A DNA stretch of 8,223 nucleotides from Helicobacteraceae bacterium (GTDB lineage Bacteria > Campylobacterota > Campylobacteria > Campylobacterales > Sulfurimonadaceae). Below, piece by piece: positions 1 to 6,461 of this stretch (position 1 is the stretch's first letter; each line of letters starts with the position of its first letter). The notes below the pieces were generated by a model, which saw nothing but the letters and a program-made list of their open reading frames with translations, searched no databases and had not been told where the DNA came from. The position numbers and the translations under genes are program-made. The stretch covers positions 1 through 8,223 of the forward strand of contig JALUKO010000263.1 in the NCBI GenBank assembly GCA_027056525.1. Direction: 5' to 3'.

Positions 1-1
1 A

Positions 2-871
2 AAATATGCACTTTTTACTGGTTGTACTGCAAAGCAAAGTACTCCAGAGCAAATGATGTCAACACTAGCAGTTGCTGAAAAACTAAATATAGAGCTTGTT
101 GAACTTACAGAGGCTTCTTGTTGTGGAGCTTCTCATCTGCAAGACTATGATGACTTCCTCTCTTTGGTTTTAAATGCCAGAAATATAGCTTATGCTGAAA
201 AGCATGAGCTTACTATGGTAACTATTTGTAATACATGTCAACTTAACACTGCAATGACAAAACATCGTCTTGATAATGATGAAGCATTAAAAGCAAAAGT
301 AAACGAGAAGCTTGCAGAAGTTGGACTCGAATACAAGGGTACTTCAGATATTACTCATTTCCTTTATGCGATCATCGATGATATCGGTCTTGAGAAAATA
401 AAAGAGATGGTGGTTACTCCACTCAGCCAGTTTAATATCGCACCATTTTACGGCTGTCACAACATCCGCCCTTCTGAGCTTCAAAATGAAACGCATAAAA
501 CTCCAGAATCTGCTTACCGTCCTACTTCACTTGATGATTTAATCATCGCTTGTGGTGGTGAAACTGTAGATTACGTGGAGAAAAACAAATGTTGTGGTTT
601 TCATGTAGAACTGCAAGCGCCTCACACCGCGGCTGTGCTAACTGGTAATGCAATTGCGGGTGCTATGGATGGAAATGCTGACTGGATGGTTACACCATGT
701 CCGCTTTGTCACCTAAAACTTGATACACAGACACATCATGCGAGTGAAGCAATCGGTCGTGAGGTTGAGCTTCCTGTTCTTCACATGCAACAAATGCTTG
801 GACTTGCCCTTGGTTGTTCTACCAAAGAGCTTGGTTTACAGCATCACCTTGCTAACGTAAACTTCGTTTAG
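2..871 (+). CDS. mfrE: MfrE/SdhE-like subunit of fumarate reductase/succinate dehydrogenase (HdrB-like, two CCG domains), 5' end cut off
   Basis: The reading frame is open from the window edge, so the true start lies upstream; 289 residues are visible. Numbering from the first visible codon, it has two cysteine-rich CCG domains. The first has Cys8, Cys40-Cys41-Gly and Cys76-x-x-Cys79; the second has Cys152, Cys197-Cys198-Gly and Cys233-x-x-Cys236. This layout is that of heterodisulfide reductase subunit B and of the E subunit of epsilonproteobacterial methylmenaquinol:fumarate reductase (MfrE/SdhE). There it is thought to bind an unusual iron-sulfur centre and pass electrons between quinol and the flavoprotein/FeS subunits at the membrane. 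The stretch after the first domain (Y-K-G-T-S) and the ending H-M-Q-Q-M-L-G-L-A-L-G resemble MfrE more than archaeal HdrB. No transmembrane segment is obvious, as in that subunit. The flavoprotein and FeS subunit genes would be expected just upstream, outside the window. A stand-alone HdrB-like protein is the main alternative. Confidence 0.8.
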   Translation, partial: KYALFTGCTAKQSTPEQMMSTLAVAEKLNIELVELTEASCCGASHLQDYDDFLSLVLNARNIAYAEKHELTMVTICNTCQLNTAMTKHRLDNDEALKAKVNEKLAEVGLEYKGTSDITHFLYAIIDDIGLEKIKEMVVTPLSQFNIAPFYGCHNIRPSELQNETHKTPESAYRPTSLDDLIIACGGETVDYVEKNKCCGFHVELQAPHTAAVLTGNAIAGAMDGNADWMVTPCPLCHLKLDTQTHHASEAIGREVELPVLHMQQMLGLALGCSTKELGLQHHLANVNFV

Positions 872-886
872 TTATAACACTTTCTA

Positions 887-908
887 CTTCCAAGATTTTT
901 CTTGGAAG
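887..908 (+). terminator. Perfect 8-bp hairpin between mfrE and xth; possible weak terminator or mRNA-end structure
   Basis: CTTCCAAG (887-894) and CTTGGAAG (901-908) pair perfectly around the 6-nt loop ATTTTT, starting 16 nt after the mfrE-like stop codon. No run of T follows on either strand, so it is not a classical intrinsic terminator. It could mark or stabilise the 3' end of the upstream mRNA and partly insulate the downstream gene. The hairpin is seen directly; its function is inference. Confidence 0.4.
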
Positions 909-940
909 CATACAACACAACAACTCTCAAATGGATCTTC

Positions 941-1717
941 ATGTCACAAACAATTGAAATAATTTCTTGGAATGTCAATGGAATACGCGCTGTAAGTAAC
1001 AAAGAAGCCCTTAAATGGATTGATGAGCGAGATCCTGATATTTTATGCCTTCAAGAGATAAAAGCGCTTAAAGAGCAAATACCAACCGATCTTTTTCAAA
1101 AGCATTATGAAGAGGTTCTCATAAATCCGGCTCTCAAAAAAGGCTATAGTGGAACTGCCACATACAGTGTACTTAAAAGTAATTTTCACTCTACCTGTCC
1201 TGATATTGATACACTCAATGAGGGTAGAATCATAGAAACACACTATGATGATATCGTTCTTTTCAATGTTTATTTTCCAAACGGACAAAAAGATGATGAC
1301 AGACTTGCACATAAGATGAAGTTTTATGATGATTTTTTACTCCATTGTGAAAAGCTGCGCGAGGATGGAAAATCGATTATCATCTGTGGTGATGTCAACA
1401 CTGCACATAAAGAGATCGATCTCAAACATCCAAAAGCAAACTCTAAAAAATCAGGATTTTTACCGATAGAGCGCCAATGGATAGATAAACTCTTAGAGCA
1501 TGGATATATAGACACATTTAGATATGTTCACGGAGACAAAGAGGATAGCTATAGCTGGTGGAGCTATAGAGCAAATGCAAGAGCTAACAATGTGGGATGG
1601 AGAATAGACTATTTCTTTATCAGTGAAGAGTTGGCAGAAAACCTCGAAGACGCTTTTATCTTAGATGATATTGGCGGTTCAGACCACTGTCCGGTTGGGA
1701 TAAGGCTTTGGGTTTAG
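941..1717 (+). CDS. xth: Exodeoxyribonuclease III (AP endonuclease, ExoA/XthA family)
   Basis: This is a 258-residue exonuclease-endonuclease-phosphatase fold enzyme, close to the usual family length. It cuts DNA 5' to abasic sites and removes nucleotides from 3' ends during base excision repair. The full motif set is visible: W-N-V-N-G with Asn11, L-Q-E with the metal-binding Glu39, G-Y-S-G at 68-71, E-G-R-I-I at 94-98, Y-F-P-N with Tyr111, G-D-V-N with Asp151 and Asn153, W-R-I-D-Y near the C-terminal third, and S-D-H-C-P with Asp248 and His249. The ATG at 941 is chosen because the homology begins at once (S-Q-T-I-E-I-I-S-W-N). The in-frame TTG at 902 lies inside the upstream hairpin and would add 13 unmatched residues. 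No strong Shine-Dalgarno sequence precedes 941. It is co-directional with the upstream mfrE-like gene, but the functions are unrelated and a hairpin lies between them. Confidence 0.96.
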   Translation: MSQTIEIISWNVNGIRAVSNKEALKWIDERDPDILCLQEIKALKEQIPTDLFQKHYEEVLINPALKKGYSGTATYSVLKSNFHSTCPDIDTLNEGRIIETHYDDIVLFNVYFPNGQKDDDRLAHKMKFYDDFLLHCEKLREDGKSIIICGDVNTAHKEIDLKHPKANSKKSGFLPIERQWIDKLLEHGYIDTFRYVHGDKEDSYSWWSYRANARANNVGWRIDYFFISEELAENLEDAFILDDIGGSDHCPVGIRLWV

Positions 1718-1724
1718 CGTATTT

Positions 1725-1748
1725 GTTGACAATGCTTTGGCAATCAAC
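1725..1748. terminator. Imperfect inverted repeat between convergent xth and the ankyrin remnant; possible bidirectional terminator
   Basis: GTTGA (1725-1729) pairs with TCAAC (1744-1748), and inside it TGC (1733-1735) pairs with GCA (1740-1742) around a 4-nt loop, with a small internal bulge. TTGTTG (1723-1728) and CAACAA (1750-1755) offer a competing outer pairing. Downstream on the + strand the sequence becomes T-rich (1756-1773). The position, between the ends of two converging genes, fits a terminator, but the stem is short and imperfect. Confidence 0.3.
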
Positions 1749-1764
1749 GCAACAATTATTCTAT

Positions 1765-2043
1765 TTATTTTTTAGAAAAAAGAGAGCTGAGAGTACTTGT
1801 AAAAGCTACTATAAACTCAAACTTTATACCTAAAAACTTAGACGAAGCAGAACTTGCATCCAAAGTCTGTAAATATTGCACAATATCTTTGTTACCAAAA
1901 ATAGATGCGTACATTATCGCTCTTCCCTTATACTCAGCACCATAATGAATAAGGAGCTTGAGCATTTCAAGATCACCTTTAAAACAAACTCCTTCAAGTG
2001 GGCTTTGCCCTCTGCTATTGACTCTGTTTCAGGTGAAACCTGC
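1765..2043 (-). pseudogene. Remnant of an ankyrin-repeat protein gene (C-terminal part), once downstream of catalase
   Basis: Read in the frame that ends at the TAA at 1765-1767, the strand gives a clear ankyrin repeat pattern: N-S-R-G-Q-S-P-L-E-G-V-C-F-K-G-D, then L-E-M-L-K-L-L-I-H-Y-G-A-E. A second, shorter repeat follows (A-I-M-Y-A-S-I-F-G-N-K-D-I-V-Q-Y-L), then a tail rich in Ser and Phe. The gene is broken at its 5' side: the same frame has TGA stops at 2029-2031 and 2044-2046, and beyond these the sequence is catalase, not ankyrin. An internal ATG at 1965 would leave only 66 residues, starting in mid-repeat. Small ankyrin proteins encoded directly after katA (AnkB in Pseudomonas, and a neighbour of katA in Campylobacter jejuni) support catalase activity or heme loading, so this was probably the partner of the catalase remnant beside it. 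Confidence 0.8.
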
Positions 2044-2049
2044 TCATAA

Positions 2050-2447
2050 AGCTTCATTTGTCATCGTTTTGACACCCTGTTGCGTTTTAAATGAAACTTG
2101 ATCCAAAACCTTTCATTGTTATGGTTTATAAAACTGTAAGTGTGCGATCCATATCCATTGATATGTCTGTAGCTTGTAGGTAGACCGCGATCTGAAAACA
2201 ATATGGCTGTTTGGTGGAGACTCTCAGGGTGCTTAGACCAAAAATACCGGGGTATTGTTTCCAACCAAATCCCAGTTCCCCTCTTGAGTATAGAACTTAA
2301 TTGCAAATCCGCGAACATCCCGCTCAGCATCAGCAGCTCCTTTTTCACCGGCAACTGTTGAAAAACGCAAAAACAGTGGAGTATCTTTGCCTACTTCTGA
2401 AAATATATCTACATTGGGTTACCCGCTGTTGATGTAAGCTGTTTCAT
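2050..2447 (-). pseudogene. katA: Monofunctional heme catalase pseudogene with several internal deletions and frameshifts
   Basis: Four catalase segments are readable in order. The ATG at 2447 gives M-K-Q-L-T-S-T-A-G-N-P, the typical catalase N-terminus, and then hits a TAG at 2409-2411. A frame change at about 2412 continues through S-E-V-G-K, F-L-R-F-S-T-V-A-G-E, A-D-A-E-R-D-V-R-G-F-A and W-D-L-V-G-N-N-T-P-V-F to a TAA at 2233-2235. A second frame change gives F-W-S-K-H-P-E-S-L-H-Q through G-S-H-T-Y-S-F-I-N and N-E-R-F-W-I-K-F-H. A one-base shift at about 2088 gives K-T-Q-Q-G-V-K-T-M-T-N-E-A and then TGA. About 135 codons remain of a family of roughly 480-500. Missing parts include V-V-H-A-K-G-S-G-A-Y-G with the catalytic His, R-D-P-x-K-F-P-D-F-I-H, and the C-terminal half with the heme-ligand Tyr. 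It cannot encode an active catalase. Confidence 0.9.
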
Positions 2448-2458
2448 AATAAGTCCCT
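2445..2458 (-). promoter_or_regulatory. Ribosome binding site and start codon of the broken catalase gene
   Basis: On the - strand AAGGGA lies 7 nt before the ATG at 2445-2447. Because the following residues match catalase N-termini, this is very probably the original start of the gene, still intact although the reading frame now ends after 12 codons. Confidence 0.6.
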
Positions 2459-2488
2459 TATAATATTTTTATTACAAAACTATATTGC

Positions 2489-2509
2489 AATAATCCTTAA
2501 AGGATAATT
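2489..2509. promoter_or_regulatory. 21-nt inverted repeat upstream of the catalase remnant; candidate peroxide/iron-regulator operator
   Basis: AATaATCCTT (2489-2498) and AAGGATaATT (2500-2509) form a palindrome around A2499, with 9 of 10 positions pairing. It lies 42 nt before the catalase ATG and 15 nt after the mogA stop. On the - strand, TTGCAA (2490-2485) and TATTAT (2465-2460) could serve as -35 and -10 elements, though the 19-nt spacing is long. Catalase genes in Campylobacterota are commonly controlled by Fur-family PerR, and AT-rich palindromes of this size are typical Fur-family sites. The exact sequence is not a match I can assign to a consensus. A stem-loop at the end of mogA is the alternative, but there is no room for a normal loop and no T run follows. 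Confidence 0.35.
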
Positions 2510-2524
2510 ATTATTATTTATTAA

Positions 2525-3058
2525 CTATTTTGCTTTTGGTCTAAATGCCTTTATAACATTTTCATTCGTCACCATAAATGGACCTTCTATAAGATCTATG
2601 CAGTATGGTACTGCCGGAAATACCGCATCTAAACACTCACGAATGGACTTCGGTTTTCCGGGAAGATTAATAATAAGAGATTTGCCTCGTATCCCCGCAC
2701 TTTGACGCGACAATATTGCCGTTGGAACATACTGCAAAGAGACCTGTCTCATAAGCTCACCAAACCCGGGCATCATCTTTTGACATACATTTTCAGTCGC
2801 TTCTGGAGTTACATCACGCAGTGCGGGACCTGTACCGCCTGTGGTAACCACAAGACAACACCCCTCATCATCACATAGCTCAATCATAGTACGCTCTAGT
2901 ATATCCTGCTCATCGGGGATACATCTATAAACAATTTCAAAATCACTTTCTAAGTACTCTTTCATGGTGTCTTGAATCGCTACACCGGAAATATCTTCAT
3001 ATATCCCCTTACTAGCTCGATCGCTTGCCGTTATAACACCTATTTTTATCTCACTCAT
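2525..3058 (-). CDS. mogA: Molybdopterin adenylyltransferase MogA
   Basis: This 177-residue MoCF-domain protein activates molybdopterin by adenylylation before molybdenum insertion. It matches Escherichia coli MogA along its length: I-G-V-I-T-A-S-D-R-A-S at 6-16, I-P-D-E with Asp49, T-T-G-G-T-G at 72-77, R-D-V-T-P with Asp82, P-G-F-G-E-L-M-R-Q, V-P-T-A-I-L-S-R-Q and L-P-G-K-P-K-S-I-R-E-C-L. From memory, Asp49 and Asp82 are the catalytic aspartates of E. coli MogA. A short insert that E. coli has before V-P-Y-C-I is absent. The ATG at 3058 is chosen because AAAAGGCG precedes it at normal distance and the homology begins there. The ATG at 3076 (183 residues) overlaps the bioV stop as TAATG but has no ribosome binding site of its own. 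It is the last intact gene of the - strand run. Its presence implies molybdoenzymes elsewhere in the genome. Confidence 0.93.
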   Translation of the reverse strand: MSEIKIGVITASDRASKGIYEDISGVAIQDTMKEYLESDFEIVYRCIPDEQDILERTMIELCDDEGCCLVVTTGGTGPALRDVTPEATENVCQKMMPGFGELMRQVSLQYVPTAILSRQSAGIRGKSLIINLPGKPKSIRECLDAVFPAVPYCIDLIEGPFMVTNENVIKAFRPKAK

Positions 3059-3075
3059 ATTATCGCCTTTTTTCA

Positions 3076-3597
3076 TTAGTTTGTTTGTAAAAAATGGTTT
3101 GCTTCTTGTATCAGGGTAACGCAGGAGTACTCTAGAAAAAATTCTTTTGCCCTGCTCACTTCTATGATGTTGTCTTTACCTCCAAGATATACTTCTATGA
3201 CAACCCCTTGAGATACTAAATCCTCTAGCACCTTTTTGTTCCATACATAATACAACAGTTCTTCTAGTTCTTCATAACTTGAGTGTGAATGTTGCACTAT
3301 TTTTTGCTCATAGGGTTTAAAACAGCTTGTGAGGAATGTTTTTAAATACAGCTCTTTGTTCTTCTTATAAGAAAGCAGTTGTAATCGCTTGAACTTTTCG
3401 GAACTCTCTTGAAAAAAAGCAGGTGAAAAGAGTTGTACTCTATCAAGACGTTTGTTATTGTTGAGCTGTTCCTGGGCATAACGTAAAGCCTTAATAGCTC
3501 CATAACTAAAACCGCTAACACAATAGTGTGAATTATCTCTATACCTCTGAAAAAGGTAAGACTCATTTTGTAACGAAAACCCGCTAAAGAACTTCAT
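3076..3597 (-). CDS. bioV: Pimeloyl-[acyl-carrier protein] methyl ester esterase BioV
   Basis: This small (173 residues) alpha/beta-hydrolase resembles Helicobacter pylori BioV. In that family it hydrolyses the methyl ester of pimeloyl-ACP, ending the BioC-dependent synthesis of the pimelate chain for biotin, in place of BioH. Matching features are the start M-K-F-F-S-G-F, the nucleophile elbow V-S-G-F-S-Y-G-A-I-K-A with Ser31, L-F-S-P-A after the next strand, F-K-R-L-Q-L, G-V-V-I-E-V-Y-L-G-G-K-D with Asp142, and N-H-F-L-Q with His168 close to the C-terminus. Ser31, Asp142 and His168 form the expected triad. No signal peptide is present, so it is cytoplasmic. The start overlaps the 3' end of the ftsH-like gene by 14 nt, suggesting translational coupling. 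No other biotin gene is in the window. Confidence 0.88.
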   Translation of the reverse strand: MKFFSGFSLQNESYLFQRYRDNSHYCVSGFSYGAIKALRYAQEQLNNNKRLDRVQLFSPAFFQESSEKFKRLQLLSYKKNKELYLKTFLTSCFKPYEQKIVQHSHSSYEELEELLYYVWNKKVLEDLVSQGVVIEVYLGGKDNIIEVSRAKEFFLEYSCVTLIQEANHFLQTN

Positions 3598-5227
3598 TTA
3601 TTAATTTTTTGACCTCTGATTTTGTTATGCTTTCTCTCTCATACAGGATTTTTTCGATCGACTGCATCACATGGCTCATCTTTTCAAGCAGCACCGTACA
3701 CTCACCGTAAAGCCTGTTCATAATCACTTCCTCTTCCGCTTGTGAAGATATTAAAGAACTTCCCATACCATACTTGTTGATCATTTTTTCGATAAGCTCT
3801 TTTGCTTCATCAAGATCATCTTTGGCACTGCTGGAGTGTTCATTATATTTTATAGAACAAGCGACTATCCCGGCTAAATGCATTTTTATTCTTGATTCAA
3901 GTTCATGTTTAATCAGTGGTTCATCCACATTTGGCGTTAGTTTTTCATTGGAGAGCATCAGCTTCTCAAACGGCAGATCAAAGTATGTAGCACTGAGCAC
4001 CTTGCCTGACTGGTACGTTATACGGTATTTTTTTTGCTCATCACTCAACATTTTCAGTTTTTTCTTTCCAAACATCACCTTATCTTTTACCTGGTGAAAA
4101 TGCTCAATCGTTACCTGAAAATCATTTTCTCTCAAAGAAAGAAGCGCTGCCTCATTGACCAGTGCAGCAAGCGCCGCACCGTTAAAGCCGACTGTCATAT
4201 TGGCAACAGCTTTTACGTCAAGTTCATGCGGTACCTTTTGCAGATATTTTGAGAGTATGGACTCTCTCTCTTTTTTGGTTGGAAGCTCTACAAATATTCT
4301 ACGGTCAAACCTTCCCGCACGTAAAAGTGCAGAATCAAGCACATCAATTTTGTTGGTAGCAGCCAGTACAATCACTCCACTTGAACCTTCAAAACCATCC
4401 ATCTCTGTCAGAAGTTGATTGAGAGTAGCCTCTCTTTCATCATTACGTTGACCGTCTCTTTTTTTGCCTACAGCATCGATCTCATCAATAAAAATAATAG
4501 AGGGTGAGTTCTTTTTTGCAGCCGAGAAGAGTTCATGTACCCTTTTGGCTCCCATTCCTACGTATATCTGAACAAAAGAGGCACCACTTTGGTAGTAAAA
4601 CGGCGCACCCGCTTCATGTGCAACTGCTTTTGCAATCATAGTTTTACCAACGCCGGGAGGTCCCACTAAAAGAACTCCTCTTGGCATTCTTGCTCCAAAA
4701 TTTTTGTACCTTTTGGGATTTTTCATAAAGTCTATAATCTCTTCAAGTTCTATTTTTACATCAGAGATACCACCGATATCATCAAATGTAACATCACTTT
4801 TTATAGGCTCAATATTTGAGCTGTTTTGTGGAAGTAAAGAAGATGACTGAGAAAGATTGTGAGTGCTTGGATAAGGCTCCCGTTTTTGCCACCATCTATA
4901 AAGCAGTGTTCCAAGACCTAAAAATAAAATCAAAAACAATATATAAATAATAATGCTCGATCCGGTTTGTATCTCAACTTTATAGTCAATAAACATTTTC
5001 GGATTTACTTGCGAAGATGCAATTTTGTAAAAGTTGTCCGAAGTTTTAAGATACACATACTCTTTTGTCGCAATAACACTTGTAACATGATGTTCATTTA
5101 AAAGTTTTGTCGCCTCTTTAAGGGTAATAGGGTCTGCATTATCTCTGAGTGCAGCAAAAAGAATAAGCGCAACAACAACAAAGGCGGACACATACAGTGC
5201 AATACGATTTGTTTTAGACTCTAGCAT
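3584..5227 (-). CDS. FtsH-like membrane AAA ATPase lacking the zinc-protease HExxH motif
   Basis: This 547-residue protein is built like FtsH: transmembrane helix at about 9-27, a small periplasmic domain at about 28-90, a second helix at about 92-110, a Ser/Asn-rich linker, and an AAA module. Walker A is G-P-P-G-V-G-K-T (189-196), a pore loop I-Y-V-G lies near 222, Walker B is I-I-F-I-D-E-I-D (244-251), and the second region of homology ends in G-R-F-D-R-R with arginine fingers at about 306 and 309. The C-terminal region still aligns with the M41 peptidase domain, including D-D-L-D-E-A-K-E-L where FtsH has its third metal ligand. However, the H-E-A-G-H site is replaced by Y-Q-S-G-K (405-409), and no other HExxH occurs. 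It is therefore probably an ATP-driven unfoldase or chaperone, or a partner of the true FtsH. The start at 5227 has AAAGGAG 9 nt upstream and overlaps mtaB by 14 nt. An ATG-initiated extension to 5278 is unlikely. Confidence 0.9.
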   Translation of the reverse strand: MLESKTNRIALYVSAFVVVALILFAALRDNADPITLKEATKLLNEHHVTSVIATKEYVYLKTSDNFYKIASSQVNPKMFIDYKVEIQTGSSIIIYILFLILFLGLGTLLYRWWQKREPYPSTHNLSQSSSLLPQNSSNIEPIKSDVTFDDIGGISDVKIELEEIIDFMKNPKRYKNFGARMPRGVLLVGPPGVGKTMIAKAVAHEAGAPFYYQSGASFVQIYVGMGAKRVHELFSAAKKNSPSIIFIDEIDAVGKKRDGQRNDEREATLNQLLTEMDGFEGSSGVIVLAATNKIDVLDSALLRAGRFDRRIFVELPTKKERESILSKYLQKVPHELDVKAVANMTVGFNGAALAALVNEAALLSLRENDFQVTIEHFHQVKDKVMFGKKKLKMLSDEQKKYRITYQSGKVLSATYFDLPFEKLMLSNEKLTPNVDEPLIKHELESRIKMHLAGIVACSIKYNEHSSSAKDDLDEAKELIEKMINKYGMGSSLISSQAEEEVIMNRLYGECTVLLEKMSHVMQSIEKILYERESITKSEVKKLINEVL

Positions 5228-6461
5228 AATTGGCATCTCCTTTGACTTCATAGTTCTCAATATCGATCCAGTTGCCAAGAAGATCTTCTTGAGATTCTAT
5301 GATTATCTTATTGAAGTACTGATCAAGTCCATAAAAAAGACCATCTTTTTCCTTCTCAACAAGTACTTGAAGTTGTGTTTTACAGCTATTTCTAAACTCA
5401 AAATTCTTTTGCTCCACTAATGCTTCTAGTTCATGCAACCTTGCTTTTGCAATCTTACCGTTTACCTCAGGTTTCATCGCAGCTGCCGGTGTACCATCGC
5501 GTTTAGAATAAGTAAAAGCGTGCAGATGGGTCAAAGGCAATGCCTTTGCATTGTGCATAGCTTCTCTCCATAACTCTTCACTCTCTCCCGGAAAACCTGT
5601 GATGAAGTCTGTTCCTATGGCAAAACCTTTCTCTGCCAAAAATTCAAACAGCTCTTTGTCCTGCTTATATACATTTCTTCTGTTCATCAACTTAAGCATT
5701 TTTACAGAGGTGTGTTGCAGGGCTATATGCAAATGTTTTTCAAGCCATGGTTCATCAAGGATCTCTTTAAACTCATCACCGATCTGTATGGGCTCGACAC
5801 TTCCTATGCGTATGCGTCTTACTCCACGTATCTGAGATATTTTTTTCATCAGTTGTGCTATAGAAGTACCACTTCCCTGACCATAACTTCCAACATTTGT
5901 TCCGGTCAAAATAAATTCTCCAAAACCATTGAGTGCAAGCCTTGATATCTGCTCAAGTATCTTCTGCTCATTCATACTTCTGGCATCACCGCGTACAAAA
6001 GGGATAATACAATAAGAGCAACGAAAATTACACCCCTCTTGGATCTTTATAAATGCCCTGCTTTTACCTATAAAGTCATCAACTACCGTCTCATCTATAT
6101 GGTTCAAATCACCCGGATCATAAAACGGTTTTTCCTGAGAAAGCATAAAATCGATTTTCTCTTTTTCGCTTTGTCCGAACACTCCATGTACACGATTTTC
6201 TTTTAAAAGGGACTCCCCTTTTGTATGGGCTCCGCATCCGGTTAAAAACACTTTTGCCCCGCTTGTTTTTTCTATGTGGGAGATATAAGAACGTACATGG
6301 GTATCGGCCCCGTTTGTAACAGTACAGGAGTTGATAACAATAGCATCGGCTTCTGACTCATTTTCTGTTACTTCATACTCCTGCATAGAGCCCATCATCA
6401 CCTGCGAATCATATACATTGGTTCTACATCCAAAGGTTTTAAAAAATACTTTTTTCTTCAT
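5214..6461 (-). CDS. mtaB: tRNA (N6-L-threonylcarbamoyladenosine(37)-C2)-methylthiotransferase MtaB
   Basis: This 415-residue radical SAM methylthiotransferase adds a methylthio group to t6A37 of tRNAs reading ANN codons. The N-terminal UPF0004 domain carries Cys12 (F-G-C-R-T-N), Cys46 (N-S-C-T-V-T) and Cys76 (L-T-G-C-G), which bind the second 4Fe-4S cluster. The radical SAM domain has G-C-N-F-R-C-S-Y-C with Cys144, Cys148 and Cys151. Further family marks are V-R-G-D-A-R-S, L-T-G-T-N-V-G-S-Y-G, R-I-G-S-V-E-P, H-I-A-L-Q-H and G-T-D-F-I-T-G-F-P-G-E. The C-terminal 55 or so residues form a short TRAM-like tRNA-binding part. R-T-N after the first Cys and S-V-E-P point to MtaB rather than MiaB or RimO. 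The ATG follows the mscS stop codon with no gap and no clear ribosome binding site, so reinitiation is likely. Confidence 0.93.
   Translation of the reverse strand: MKKKVFFKTFGCRTNVYDSQVMMGSMQEYEVTENESEADAIVINSCTVTNGADTHVRSYISHIEKTSGAKVFLTGCGAHTKGESLLKENRVHGVFGQSEKEKIDFMLSQEKPFYDPGDLNHIDETVVDDFIGKSRAFIKIQEGCNFRCSYCIIPFVRGDARSMNEQKILEQISRLALNGFGEFILTGTNVGSYGQGSGTSIAQLMKKISQIRGVRRIRIGSVEPIQIGDEFKEILDEPWLEKHLHIALQHTSVKMLKLMNRRNVYKQDKELFEFLAEKGFAIGTDFITGFPGESEELWREAMHNAKALPLTHLHAFTYSKRDGTPAAAMKPEVNGKIAKARLHELEALVEQKNFEFRNSCKTQLQVLVEKEKDGLFYGLDQYFNKIIIESQEDLLGNWIDIENYEVKGDANYARV

Noticed and set aside
902..940. TTG start giving a 271-residue exodeoxyribonuclease III
   Set aside because: The extra 13 residues match nothing in the family, the TTG lies within the hairpin arm, and the homology begins right after the ATG at 941.
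1043..1515. - strand open frames opposite the exonuclease III gene
   Set aside because: The + strand carries all ExoIII motifs without interruption; the antisense frames are composition effects.
2061..2354. A 97-codon open frame on the - strand as a small gene
   Set aside because: Its first third is catalase DNA read in the wrong frame and its last residues are past a frameshift; it is an accidental open frame within the catalase remnant.
2489..2509. The palindrome as an intrinsic terminator of mogA
   Set aside because: The arms meet with a single base between them, leaving no proper loop, and no T run follows on the - strand.
1718..2524. Insertion sequence or phage remnant as the cause of the gene-poor stretch
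   Set aside because: No transposase similarity, terminal inverted repeats or target duplication was seen; the stretch is explained by catalase and ankyrin gene remnants.
3774..4418. Several + strand open frames of 70-107 codons opposite the ftsH-like gene
   Set aside because: They lie antisense to a strongly conserved AAA domain, have no ribosome binding sites worth noting, and resemble no family.
5228..5278. Upstream ATG codons extending the FtsH-like protein by 17 residues
   Set aside because: They lie deeper inside mtaB, lack a ribosome binding site, and the ATG at 5227 has AAAGGAG at good distance followed directly by the first membrane helix.
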